DNA of 64,000 nucleotides from Cryobacterium sp. N22. Its GTDB lineage: Bacteria > Actinomycetota > Actinomycetes > Actinomycetales > Microbacteriaceae. Below the pieces are notes generated by a model. The model did not search any database and was not told the DNA's origin. It saw only the letters and a program-made list of their open reading frames with translations. The stretch spans positions 496,001-560,000 of the forward strand of contig NZ_PJJP01000039.1 in the NCBI RefSeq assembly GCF_002929555.1. Reading direction: 5' to 3'. A program made the position numbers and the translations under genes. Each line of letters starts with the position of its first letter. The stretch's first letter is position 1. Positions 1 through 9,400 of this stretch are shown here, piece by piece.

Positions 1-1448
1 GAGCCAAGAATCGCTCCTCCTGCGCTGTATCCCAACCCGACCACGGTGGCGGTGTTCGCAAGTTCTATTCCTTGACCGAACTGAGCCAGCCGTTGCCCGA
101 GCTTTTCAGTCATTCCTCCGGAGATGGCCTCACCTCCTTGCGGAAACGCCCCACCCTTCCAAGTGATCATGGCGATGCTGCCGTCATTCGCTGCGTGTCC
201 GACGAACCATTCGCTCCGTTGGACCTGACCATCGAAGTTCCCGAGCGTCGTATTGGTGCCGGGCACGTAGATTCCGAGACTGCGCACTGCAGCGGGCACA
301 TTGCCGGTGACCGGGTCGAGCAAGCCCGAATACTCGGCGATCGCATCCTGGGCATGGTCGAAGACGAGGATGTTGTGGCCGGTCACGGTCACCGGCAGCC
401 CCGTCGCGGGGTCCGGGAATGTGGTCTTTTCGTCGCGGAGCTTGCTGTAGTAGCTGATCTGGTCCCGCAGGGCATCGATCTTCTCCTGCGCTTCCCGTCG
501 GGCGGCGCCGCTCCCCCCGCCCCGGGTGCCGCTGCCGTCCTTGTTGGCCTCGACGATTTTCTTCAGATCGACGATCTCCTTCTCCAGAGTCGCGATTCCC
601 GCGCTGATGTTGTGCTTGTTCGCCTGCACCCGGCTGGCGTACGGCACCCCCTCGAGGTTGCCGATCACGATGGGCAACGCCGCGATCAGCGCCGCCTGGG
701 AGACTCCGCCGAGGCCGAACCACCAGGCCTCAACCCCAGCGGCATCCGGCGGGCTGGTCCGGAACTTTTCGGCCAGACCTGGATTGTTCTGCAGCAGAAT
801 GGTGATCTCCGTGGCGCTGAGACCATCGAGTTTCTGGAGCAGCCCTATCGTGCTCAAGTAGCTCAGCTGTTGGGTCCCGAGCCCGGCCAGGTTTCCCCGC
901 GAACCTACCGAGGCCAGCGTCGCTACACAGGCGTCGTCCGCGGCCCGGCGCTGGAGCGCGAGTTCGTCCCAGCGCACCTCCACCTGGGTGAGCGTCGAGC
1001 GGGTTACCCTCAGGGCCTCCAGCACCCGTGCTCGCTCCAGGGCGTTGGGGTCCGGTTCCGACCAGGGGCTCGTCGTCTCGGCGGTGTCACCGAAGGACGT
1101 GAACAGCAGTCGGGCCAGGTCGCGTTGGGCGTCGTCTTGCTGACGTTGGACCGCGCGGGCCTGGTCTTGGATTTGCTCGACCATGGCCGCGTACTGATTG
1201 AGGGCGCCGGCATCCGTCTCGAGCCCGGTGATGATCACCTGCACGTCGGGAATCAGGCCTTCCGCGCTGGCGGCGAAGGCCGTCGCCGCTTGCGCGGTCC
1301 ACGTTGCCGATGCGGCGTCGGTGACGGCGGTCTGCAGGTTGGTGAGCGTTGTCGTGCGTATGTTGTCGGCACCGGTCTGGCGAATGCTGGCCTGGCTTCG
1401 GATGCCCCATGGGTCACCGGCACCCGGATTGGTTCTGGTCCAGCTCAC
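1..1448 (-). CDS. DUF1023-like alpha/beta hydrolase, T7SS-associated (partial at left edge)
   Basis: The frame is open off the left edge, so 482 codons are visible and the C-terminus is missing. The GTG start at 1448 overlaps the stop of the upstream gene by 4 bp (GTGA), which fixes the start. The first ~200 residues are Ala-rich and helical, as in ESX-type N-terminal domains. A charged coiled-coil stretch lies at about 270-300. A hydrolase-like part follows, with RSLGIYVPGTNT and a nucleophile elbow GYSAGG (Ser475) at the very edge. An ESX-like helical domain followed by an alpha/beta hydrolase is the layout known for DUF1023 proteins. Its place as last visible gene of a type VII locus suggests an exported esterase/lipase-like effector; substrate unknown. 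The family name is an inference from layout and motif. Confidence 0.72.
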   Translation of the reverse strand, partial: MSWTRTNPGAGDPWGIRSQASIRQTGADNIRTTTLTNLQTAVTDAASATWTAQAATAFAASAEGLIPDVQVIITGLETDAGALNQYAAMVEQIQDQARAVQRQQDDAQRDLARLLFTSFGDTAETTSPWSEPDPNALERARVLEALRVTRSTLTQVEVRWDELALQRRAADDACVATLASVGSRGNLAGLGTQQLSYLSTIGLLQKLDGLSATEITILLQNNPGLAEKFRTSPPDAAGVEAWWFGLGGVSQAALIAALPIVIGNLEGVPYASRVQANKHNISAGIATLEKEIVDLKKIVEANKDGSGTRGGGSGAARREAQEKIDALRDQISYYSKLRDEKTTFPDPATGLPVTVTGHNILVFDHAQDAIAEYSGLLDPVTGNVPAAVRSLGIYVPGTNTTLGNFDGQVQRSEWFVGHAANDGSIAMITWKGGAFPQGGEAISGGMTEKLGQRLAQFGQGIELANTATVVGLGYSAGGAILG

Positions 1449-1744
1449 AGTGGCCTCCGACCGTTCTCCAGTTGAGTGACGAGCTTGGTATCCGCGGCGA
1501 GGATCTCGTTGACGTAGTCGGTGGCCCGGCGGCCCAGGTCCGCGATCGTCTCGCCGGCCAGCACAGCGCGGGATGCGCGCTGGGTCGTCGACTCGTCGAG
1601 CGTGCTTGCCACGGGCCCAGACCCCAGCGCGGCGCTGCCCGCGCCACGGGTGAGGTCGCCGCCGAGCTTCAATGGCGCGCTGGCGCGATCCATCGATGAG
1701 GCGATGCCCTTCACAAAGGCGGCATCGACGTTCAGGTCAACCAC
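1445..1744 (-). CDS. Small WXG100-like / T7SS-associated protein
   Basis: A 99-aa protein with a GTG start at 1744, between a WXG100-like gene and the DUF1023-like hydrolase gene that it overlaps by 4 bp. It is predicted to be mostly helical with no signal peptide or membrane segment. The size (~100 aa) and genetic place match small ESX partner proteins, but no W-x-G motif is visible. A role as helper or partner of the downstream hydrolase in type VII export is inferred from context only. Confidence 0.6.
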   Translation of the reverse strand: MVDLNVDAAFVKGIASSMDRASAPLKLGGDLTRGAGSAALGSGPVASTLDESTTQRASRAVLAGETIADLGRRATDYVNEILAADTKLVTQLENGRRPL

Positions 1745-1796
1745 GCGTCACCGCAGCGCAGCGTCGCATCGCCGCCGCGCTGCAGAACGCGTGCTG

Positions 1797-2093
1797 TTAG
1801 CGGGAGAGACGGGCAGCTAGCTGCGCGTCGACCTCGCCGAGGGTTTGCGCCGTGGTGCGCAGGAACAGCGACAGGTCGTCGAGTCCGCCGATGGTGTTCT
1901 GAGCTCCGGTGGTGAAGCGGTTGTAGGCATCCGAGAACGCGCCGGAGGACTTGTCCGTTGAGAAGCCGGAGCTGATCAGTGCGGCGATCTGCGACTGGAG
2001 CTTGCCCAGCGTCGCGTTGATCTCGTCGCGGCCGGCCACAAGGCGGTCGGCATTGGAATTGATTTCCTGGTACGAAACATTGATATTCGCCAT
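1797..2093 (-). CDS. WXG100-family-like (ESAT-6-like) protein
   Basis: A 98-aa protein starting MANINVSYQEI, the typical length of WXG100 proteins, which are small helical-hairpin substrates of type VII secretion systems. The start at 2093 has a strong ribosome binding site (GGGGGAG, about 6 nt upstream); the frame is open further upstream but without such a site. In the turn region, where the family has W-x-G, this protein has F-S-T within SSGFSTDKSSGAF, so the signature is degenerate. The alternating helix pattern before and after the turn is kept. It is followed by the 99-aa gene and the partial hydrolase gene. Confidence 0.78.
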   Translation of the reverse strand: MANINVSYQEINSNADRLVAGRDEINATLGKLQSQIAALISSGFSTDKSSGAFSDAYNRFTTGAQNTIGGLDDLSLFLRTTAQTLGEVDAQLAARLSR

Positions 2094-2305
2094 GGCGAAC
2101 TCCCCCAAAAGATAAACATGCAATGATGCGGCGAGATGCCGCACCCCCCGTGCAAGCCGCCAGCTTAGGCTGATTTCAGGCAAAATGTCCTGTTTACCTG
2201 GATATATGGTCGAAATCAGGCCGAATGCCACCCGAGTGGGGGTCGTTTGGCGGTGTGAAACGCGCTCGCGAGGAAAGTCCACGACATGCGGTGCTCATAC
2301 GCGGG

Positions 2306-2860
2306 TCACGGCGTGGGCTCCGGCGTCGGGCCGACGATGAGTCCATCCGGCAACGCAGGCACCTCGCCGGGCCAGTCCCCAAAGCGGTCCTTAACTTCGT
2401 CAGCGCTGACCGACGCCTGCCTCGCGCGCTGCGGGTTGCCTGACTTTCTCGTCCATTCTCCCGCGTCTAGGGCGTCGAGGACGGAGATCTGCGGGTGACC
2501 ACTCACTATCACCACAATGCTCGAATTTGCCTCCTTCGTCTCGGTCGACCACGCAGCCGCCACCAGGTAGTTCACAAGCACGTCCGGGCGTGGCACTTCG
2601 AACCCGGTTTGGAGGCTGATCTTCACGGTCGTAGTGGTCTCCATCTGAAAGCCACTTCGGATGCTCCTCGTGTTGACGGACGCCTCGCTCACACCAGGAA
2701 TGGCCGACAAAGCAGCATCTACCGATTCCTTCGACTGCCCATCCGAGCCGATGAGCGCACATCCCATCAACGTCGTCAACAGGGCCGCAACACCTATCGA
2801 TACACCAACTAGCCGGCCCGGCCATGGCTTGGCGCTGGGGCAGGTAGCACATTGAGTCAT
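2306..2860 (-). CDS. Putative lipoprotein in T7SS locus
   Basis: A 184-aa protein with a lipoprotein signal: positively charged N-terminus, hydrophobic stretch at about 17-31 and lipobox LMGC with the acceptor Cys34. The mature part has no family I recognise. It contains a repeated-strand-like region and ends in a Pro/Thr-rich tail. It starts 7 bp downstream of the stop of the 695-aa hydrolase gene, so the two are probably co-transcribed. It is likely anchored on the outer face of the membrane and may assist the exported hydrolase; that role is inferred from context. Confidence 0.7.
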   Translation of the reverse strand: MTQCATCPSAKPWPGRLVGVSIGVAALLTTLMGCALIGSDGQSKESVDAALSAIPGVSEASVNTRSIRSGFQMETTTTVKISLQTGFEVPRPDVLVNYLVAAAWSTETKEANSSIVVIVSGHPQISVLDALDAGEWTRKSGNPQRARQASVSADEVKDRFGDWPGEVPALPDGLIVGPTPEPTP

Positions 2861-2867
2861 CAGATGG

Positions 2868-4955
2868 TCACTTTCGCGTTGCGTAGTAGTCGGTCGCGGT
2901 CACTTCACCGGAGAAGAAACGGGCGATCTGTGGATCCGTATTGATCTCGGCGTGTTCGGCTGCCATTACGGCATACCGGTTCGCGTCGTGAACGTTTCCT
3001 GGGTAAATGATTGTTGAGTCGGATTCTCCCGCAAGAAGGGATCCAGGTCCGCCCACAGTCGTCCAACTCTCTGGATTTCTCCCGCCCGCCGCGACCGGGA
3101 CAAGGTCCTCATCGGCCTCGAGGGCAGTAACACGCACATCGTCCGGGATCGCCATGCCCGAGATGGAAGACCCTGCTGTGACAACCTGCTCGATGTTGTA
3201 ACCGCGGGGGTCGGCAGCCATCGCCGCCGCTGTGATTCCTCCCAAGCTGAAGCCGGTGGTCATCACGGGCGGGGCATTGGGACCGGTGGGGATCCCATAC
3301 TCTTCCATGGCGTCGAAGACCGCGTTCATCAACGCCGTTTGATCGCCGTGCACCGCAAGAAGATCGGCCGTCAAGTCGTTCGGGACCGCCCCCGCGTACG
3401 GATTCCACACCAGCGTGCTCGGAATCTGCACCGTATAAGCATGCTGTTCGACCAGTTCGTGCTGTGCATCTTCTACCATCGTCACGCTCTCGAAAATGCG
3501 AATCTCAGCGAAGTCCTGCCCACCGGTGGCGTCAATTTGTTTGGCACTGGCTAAGAGGGATGAAACGTCACCTGGGATTATGCGACCAGACAGATCCTCT
3601 TCGAACGAACCCTCAGTCCCGGCTATCTCAGTCCAACTCCTATCGGCAGCTGCCCCTGCCCTCTCCTCGAGCGCTTCGGCGCTCAGCCCGGAAATCCCGA
3701 GTTCGGCCTCTCCATCGTTGGCCATCCCGAGGGTCTGCGCGTCATGGATGAGCATGCCCAGAATGTCATCGAAGTACGGACCGGTTGCGTCCAGAAGACT
3801 TCCGATGCTCGAGACGCCGTTGGCCGAAACGTCGCTCAAGGAGAAGTTCTCGAAGACCGATTGGCCCACACCGACGGCGAGCGGGAATACACGAGTCCAA
3901 CCGGCGTCGGAAGAGTTCTCCTGATATTCGTCCGCAGCGGCCATCAGGGCGACGGCCAACGTTTCACCGGTCTCCTGGAGAATGCCCATTTTGATCGATG
4001 CGGCCACCGCACTGGCCAGGCCCACCACCACTCCAGTAGCTGTCACCATCGTCACGGCGAGGTCGGCCTGGGCGGCGGCAACTCCCCCGACACCGGAGGC
4101 CGCGGCGCCGGCGAGATTTCCCGCGCCGGCAACGGCCACGCCGGCAATACTTCCTGCACCTGAGACGGCCGCACCGGCAAAGCCTCCGACGCCGGTGACG
4201 GCGGCGCCAGCCACATCCCAGGCACCGGTTACGGTCGCGCCGACCACGTCACCGGCGCCGTGGATGCTCGTTCCAGCCAGGGTGACCGCACCGCCGACGA
4301 CGGACCCGCCGACGGACACTCCGCCGCCCAGCGCCGCCGCCGAGACCTGCAGCGCGCTGTCGGCGAGCTGGTAGGTCGTGACCACGGAGGCTGTGACCAG
4401 GGCAAGACTCTCGGTCACCACGAGCTGCGTGGTCAGGCGTGTGGCCGCCCGCAGGGCAGCCGCCTCGGCGTTGGCACCGGTCAGCGGGGAGAGCACGAGA
4501 GATTCCAGCAGGTCGGGGTCCACGGCCAGGGCCGCGACTGTGCCGATCATGGGTGCCACCAGCCGGTTCAACGACTGGATGGATGTCGTCATCGCCTCGA
4601 CATCGGCGAAGGTGACCGCGACAGCGGCCCCGCCCGATGTCACGGCCCGGCTCGTTGAGGCCGCGGCGCGGCCCACTGAGCCGAGTACAGCGGCGGTGGC
4701 GGCGGTCTGCGCATCCTGTGTGTTGTGCGCGGCGACAGCCTGGGTATCCTGCACGTCGTGCACAGCGGTGGACTGCGCATCCTGCAGATCATGCGCGGCA
4801 GCAGCCTGCGCATCCTGCACGTCGCCCGCGGCGGTCGCCTGCGCATCCTGCAGATTGTGTGTGGCGGTGGCGCCGGCAGCGGCGGTATCTCCGATTCCAT
4901 CACGGTACGCGTCGACGATGGTCGGGGCCGGTGGGGCCTTGTCTTCAGCGGGCAT
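2868..4955 (-). CDS. Large repeat-containing alpha/beta hydrolase, candidate T7SS effector
   Basis: A 695-aa protein with an unusual build. Residues 29-83 are five 11-residue repeats of the type A-x-A-A-H-D-x-Q-D-A-Q. Residues about 229-294 are six further 11-residue Gly/Ala/Val repeats of the type A-G-A-A-V-x-G-A-G-x-x, followed by a hydrophobic helix. The C-terminal ~250 residues resemble an alpha/beta hydrolase with nucleophile elbow GFSLGG (Ser570), and a later Asp- and His-containing stretch could complete the triad. There is no Sec signal peptide. It overlaps the upstream 319-aa gene by 11 bp. The Gly-zipper-like central repeats suggest membrane insertion or oligomerisation, and the enzyme domain suggests lipid or ester hydrolysis. 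Export by the type VII system is an inference from the locus. Confidence 0.75.
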   Translation of the reverse strand: MPAEDKAPPAPTIVDAYRDGIGDTAAAGATATHNLQDAQATAAGDVQDAQAAAAHDLQDAQSTAVHDVQDTQAVAAHNTQDAQTAATAAVLGSVGRAAASTSRAVTSGGAAVAVTFADVEAMTTSIQSLNRLVAPMIGTVAALAVDPDLLESLVLSPLTGANAEAAALRAATRLTTQLVVTESLALVTASVVTTYQLADSALQVSAAALGGGVSVGGSVVGGAVTLAGTSIHGAGDVVGATVTGAWDVAGAAVTGVGGFAGAAVSGAGSIAGVAVAGAGNLAGAAASGVGGVAAAQADLAVTMVTATGVVVGLASAVAASIKMGILQETGETLAVALMAAADEYQENSSDAGWTRVFPLAVGVGQSVFENFSLSDVSANGVSSIGSLLDATGPYFDDILGMLIHDAQTLGMANDGEAELGISGLSAEALEERAGAAADRSWTEIAGTEGSFEEDLSGRIIPGDVSSLLASAKQIDATGGQDFAEIRIFESVTMVEDAQHELVEQHAYTVQIPSTLVWNPYAGAVPNDLTADLLAVHGDQTALMNAVFDAMEEYGIPTGPNAPPVMTTGFSLGGITAAAMAADPRGYNIEQVVTAGSSISGMAIPDDVRVTALEADEDLVPVAAGGRNPESWTTVGGPGSLLAGESDSTIIYPGNVHDANRYAVMAAEHAEINTDPQIARFFSGEVTATDYYATRK
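4074..4271 (-). repeat. Six in-frame 33-bp repeats coding Gly/Ala/Val 11-residue units
   Basis: This is a second repeat block of the same period in the same gene (residues about 229-294). The units carry regularly spaced Gly and small residues, like Gly-zipper membrane helices. Sequence and composition differ from the first block, though both have the 11-residue period. Confidence 0.8.
4707..4871 (-). repeat. Five in-frame 33-bp repeats coding 11-residue units
   Basis: These repeats lie inside the 695-aa hydrolase gene. Each 33-bp unit codes a variant of an 11-residue D-x-Q-D-A-Q containing motif. The units are imperfect but keep the frame. An 11-residue (hendecad) period is typical of right-handed or straight coiled coils. 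Confidence 0.85.
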
Positions 4956-5904
4956 CGGTTGCTCCGGTCAGGTCGTTGGATGACAGGAGGGTTTCGGCAA
5001 CCAGCCCGAGCAGGTCCTGGCGGATACCGGCCAAGGCGGTGCGCCGGATCGTCACCCGCCCCTGGTCGGTGATGGCCTGCGCGGCGTCAGCACCCGCGGC
5101 GGGCCGGGGCAGGGCCACAGACATCTTCAGCCAGCCCCGCGGTCCCCTGAACCAGTCCCGGGCGAACAGAGCCCCACCTGCCGTGTCTCCAACCACACCG
5201 AAGGCTTTGATCCGGTACCCCGTGCCCATCGCCCCGCTGAGATCCTGCAGCACCTCACGGGCGTCTGCGGCGTGGAGTTCGGCGGTGAGGTTCGCCACAA
5301 CCCTGTGGTCGTCGCCGCGGATCGCGGCGATCAACGCACGCGACTCCACGATCCCCAGCGACACGGCCCTGCCCGACCCATCGCTGACCGGCGGGCCGGC
5401 CACGAGTGAATCGGCTGGCAGCAGCCGGGCCAGCGACGGGTACAACCCCGCCAAGGGCGCCATGGTGACCTCCACCTGCGGCTCATCCTCGGTTTTCGCG
5501 GTGGAGCGCACGGTCAAGCCCGCGCAGACGGTCCCGGTCACGGTTGTGGAGTGCACAGTGGTCGAGCGCCCGGCCCCTTCGGCGGCGCTCCAGGCCACGA
5601 CCTGGACGACCAGTCGACCCGACATCTGCAGGGTCAGCGCCAGCAGCAGGGTCGACGGGATCTGTGTCGACCAGTCGGGATCGTCCAGGCCGACTTCGTT
5701 GCTGACGAGCTGCCGCGCCTTCAGTCCTGTCAGCACGCCGGCCGACTGGGTTGTCTCATCGGCAGCGCCTGTCGACTCGGCAGCGGGGATAAACGCCGGC
5801 AGGATCAGGCCAGGCAGGTGGTCCCGGAGCAGGCGCACCTCCGGCAGGGTCAACGAGAACAGGGTCTCCGAGGCGCGGGCCGTGGCGCCGGTCGCGCCGC
5901 TCAC
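4945..5904 (-). CDS. T7SS-locus protein of unknown family (possibly EspG-like)
   Basis: A 319-aa soluble protein without signal peptide or membrane segments. Its start overlaps the stop of the 187-aa gene by 4 bp (ATGA), and its end overlaps the start of the hydrolase gene by 11 bp, so it sits tightly inside the operon. The N-terminal part (SLTLPEVRLLRDHLPG) and the overall alpha/beta pattern recall cytosolic EspG-type chaperones of ESX systems, which are of similar length and bind specific substrates. I see no diagnostic motif, so EspG-like is only a suggestion. A chaperone dedicated to the neighbouring large hydrolase would fit the context. Confidence 0.6.
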   Translation of the reverse strand: MSGATGATARASETLFSLTLPEVRLLRDHLPGLILPAFIPAAESTGAADETTQSAGVLTGLKARQLVSNEVGLDDPDWSTQIPSTLLLALTLQMSGRLVVQVVAWSAAEGAGRSTTVHSTTVTGTVCAGLTVRSTAKTEDEPQVEVTMAPLAGLYPSLARLLPADSLVAGPPVSDGSGRAVSLGIVESRALIAAIRGDDHRVVANLTAELHAADAREVLQDLSGAMGTGYRIKAFGVVGDTAGGALFARDWFRGPRGWLKMSVALPRPAAGADAAQAITDQGRVTIRRTALAGIRQDLLGLVAETLLSSNDLTGATDAR

Positions 5905-6464
5905 TTCCAGCCCTGCGTGGAGAAGGTGCCGTCCAGGTCAAGCCAATCCCGGGAGCCCGCCGGTGGCAAGGCCGGCACGGCGCGCACCACACTCCGGGCC
6001 AGCTCGACCGTTGACTCTGGCACGAGTTCGTCCGCCATGGTGAACATCGTCACGCGCACCTCGTCCGCGGCGCCGCTCAGGGCGCTGCCGATGGTGTTCA
6101 TGGCGCTGCTGACCGAAGCCACCGCGATGTCTGTGGTCGTTTCGATGACGTTGCCGACCACGTTCACGGACCTGTCCCAGGCCACCTGCACTGCTGCCTG
6201 GGCTGCTGCGATGGCCGCTTTCGCTTCATCGACGGCGCGGGCGTGGGCCTCCAGTTGCAAGGCTGCGTCGTCGAGCAACTGGGCTTCGCTACCCAGACCC
6301 AGGGCTACAGTGCGAATACGCGCGCGCAGCGTGTCCCCCGCGCTCGACGACCAGGCCATTCCTTCAACCTGGGTCAGCAGCCCACTGGCGCGGCTGCGTA
6401 GCTGGGTGGCGTTGTCGCGCGTGGTCGACGCCTGCGTGCGCATCCGGCTGGTGTCTCCGTACAT
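5901..6464 (-). CDS. ESX/WXG100-like protein with C-terminal extension
   Basis: A 187-aa protein starting 1 nt after the stop of the FHA-FtsK ATPase gene. The N-terminal ~95 residues form a helical hairpin with the turn GMAWSSSAGDTLRAR, where a W-S-S element stands at the W-x-G place of WXG100 proteins. Two more helical regions follow, ending in a Pro-rich tail. It is longer than the usual 100 aa, like LXG- or PE/PPE-type partners or extended WXG proteins. It is probably a substrate or structural partner of the type VII machine next to it. Confidence 0.68.
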   Translation of the reverse strand: MYGDTSRMRTQASTTRDNATQLRSRASGLLTQVEGMAWSSSAGDTLRARIRTVALGLGSEAQLLDDAALQLEAHARAVDEAKAAIAAAQAAVQVAWDRSVNVVGNVIETTTDIAVASVSSAMNTIGSALSGAADEVRVTMFTMADELVPESTVELARSVVRAVPALPPAGSRDWLDLDGTFSTQGWK

Positions 6465-6465
6465 G

Positions 6466-9400
6466 TCAGCTCCGGGTCTCTATGGGGATCGGGCGCGGGA
6501 AGGCCACCTGCACCTGGATGGCCCGGCCGGCGTCGACGAGCAGGCCACGGCCGGGTGGGAAGTCGCTGCGGGTGACCCGCGGGAAGGGGGTGCGGAACAG
6601 GCTGAGGCCATCCGTCTCTTCGGGTTGCAGCACGATGCCGGCCCTGGCGGTCTTCAGCTCGCTGTAGATCTGCCAGGCGCTGGCGGCGGTGACGGTGTCG
6701 GTTTCGGCGATCACCGGCACACCGGCGCGGCGGGCCGCCTTGATCAGCCGGGCCACGGCGCCCTCGGCGGGCAGCCCCTCGAAGTCGCCCACGTTTTCGA
6801 CCACGATCAGGAGGTCGGTGCCGCCGGCCGTGGCCGGTTGCTCCAGCACGGTCGCGAGGCGCACCGCCAACGCTTCGGCTTCGTCCGCGTCGGTCGAGAG
6901 TTCCGCCCAGTCGGTGACGTCGGCGAGGGCGCTGCGCCGGCCCACGAGCAGGCACGGCCGCAGCTCGGGCCGGGTCGCGCGCACAGATTGCAGGATGGTG
7001 GTCATCGTCGTCGTACGGCCAGAGCCGAACGGCCCGGTGACCACGAAGAGGCCGTCCAGGGGCACGCCCACCGGCTCGAGGCTTTCGTCGCTGACGCCGA
7101 GGGTGGGCCGGCCGGCCACCTGCGCGGGCAGGTCGGCGAGCGGGATGTGCACGGCCAGACGCTCGACCCCGGTCGCGGCGTCGACGCCGGCGGCGCGCAG
7201 CCGAGCGGCGAGCGTCTCCACCCAGGTGGACTGCACGGTGAGGTCGGCCGTGCCGCCCGGCACCGCCAGCTGAACCTCGTGGCCGTCGACCAGGCCGCGG
7301 CCGGGCACGGCGTCGGTGAGCACGTCGGGGCGCACCCCGGCGGCCGAGTACTCGCTCTCACCGGCCAGGCGCAGCACGAGTCGCTGCCCCACGTTGGCCA
7401 GCAGCTGTGTCGGCAGCGCCCCCGAGCGGTCGGCGGTGAGCACAAAGTGCACGCCCACCTGCCGGCCGGTGGCGGCGAGCTTGAGGAACCTGTCGAACAG
7501 TTCGCCGGCGCCGCGGAATTCGTAGTCGGCGCGGAACGCCGCCATCCCGTCCATGAGAACGAGCACGCGCGGTTCCGCGACGGCGGTGATGCGCCGGTAG
7601 TCGCCGAGCGAGCCGGCCCTGGCCAGCGCGAACCGGGCGGCCCGGTCGTCCACCAGCTGGGCGAGGTCCTTGAACAGGCGGGCGGCCCGTTCGGTGTCGT
7701 CGCCGGCGATCACCGCGCCCACGGTGGGTAGCGACTCGAGCATGCTCAGGCCGCCGCCGGCGAAGTCGAGTCCGTAGACGGCGACCGGATGCGTCTCGGC
7801 CGCCGCCGAGGCGGCCACCGCGATCGTGCGGAGCGCCGCGGTTTTGCCCGCCCCGCCGGTGCCGAGGATGACCAGGTTGCCGATGGTGTCGAGGTCCAGG
7901 ACGAACGGGGACTGGCGTTGTTCCTCGGGTTCGTCGAGCATCCCCACCGGCAGCAGCCCCTCGCCGGCGACGGGCAGCCCGGCCAAGTCGAACAGGGCCG
8001 GCAGCTGGTCGAGCCAGGGCTTGCGGGGCAGGGCCAGGTCGCGGCTGTCCGCGGCGCCGGCGATGGTGCGGGCCAGGCGTTCGATGTCGCGGGCTCCGCC
8101 GGCACTGCGGGGGCGGGCGACGTTGCTGGCCCAGGTGGCCCCGGGGCCGAAGGACAGGTCGGCGACCTCCACATCCGGTGCCGGCACCGAGGCCGACGCG
8201 GGCGGGGTCAGGCCGCCGAGGTAGGCGGTTTGGAAGTCGAGCACCCGGCCGGGGCCGAGCTTGGCCGCGGCCCGACCGGGGGTTCCCGGGTCGAAGCCCG
8301 CGGCATCTGCCACGCCGAGCACGTCCTGGCTGTCGGCCTCGTCGGCCACCCGCAGCGCCACCCGCAGGTTGGTGTTGGCGCGCAGGCTGTCTTTGATCAC
8401 GCCGGCGGGCCGCTGGGTGGCCATCACCAGGTGCAGGCCGAGCGACCGGCCGCGCTGGGCCACGTCGATGACGCCGTCGACGAACTCCGGCACCTCGGAG
8501 GCGAGGGCGGCGAATTCGTCGATCATCAGGATCAGCGCCGGCGGGGCATCCGGGTCGGAACGCTTCTCCAGCGTCTCGAGGTCTTTGGCGCCCTTACTGT
8601 TCAGCAGGTGCTCACGGAACCTCAGCTCGGCGCGCAGCGACGTGAGCGCCCGGCGCACGAGGTGCGGGTTAAGGTCGGTGACCAGGCCCACGGTGTGCGG
8701 CAGGTCGACGCACTCGGCGAATGCGGCGCCGCCCTTGTAGTCCACGAGCAGGAAGGTCACCCGGTCCGGCGCGTATTCCGCGGCGATGCCCATGATCCAG
8801 GTCTGCAGGAATTCGCTCTTGCCCGACCCGGTCGTGCCGCCGACGAGGGCGTGCGGGCCGTGCGTGCGCAGGTCGAGGTAGAACGGTTCACTGGCGCCCT
8901 GCCCGACGAGGGCACGGATGCCGCCGGCCTCACGCGAGGTGCCGGGCACCCAGCTCGAACTGAGGCTGTCGTTCTTCACCCAACGCTGCAGGACCGCCGC
9001 GGTGTCGTCGGCCACGTCACCGTCGTAGAGGTCGAGGAAGTTGACGCTGTGCGGCAGGTCGGTTTCGTCGAGCACCCGGGCGCCGATGTCTTCGACCGGA
9101 GCCAGCGCCCTGGCGGCGGTCGCGGCACCGGCCGGGTCCACGGTTTCCAGGGTCGCCAGGGCCACCGTGCGCCCGACACGCACGAACCCGACGTTCGTGC
9201 CGGCGGGCTGCACGTCGAGGTAGGTGCGGCAGACCACGGGCAGCGCCGCCACGGAGGGTGCCAGCCAGACCAGGAAAACGCCGTGGTCGGCGCCCTCTTC
9301 GCTGAGCGCGACCAGGCGGGACCGGTCGGCGGGCGCTTCGTTGGTGACCAGCACGATGATCGCCGGTCGGGCCGGGAGCCGGTCCACCGCGGCGGCCAGG

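Noticed and set aside
72-1475. Long plus-strand frame opposite the DUF1023-like gene
   Set aside because: The minus strand gives hydrolase motifs, a coupled start and good codon use; the plus frame is an antisense shadow of a GC-rich gene.
4707-4871. Regular 33-bp repeats that look like a CRISPR array
   Set aside because: Units are directly adjacent without spacers, imperfect, and in frame inside a protein-coding gene. No cas genes are present.
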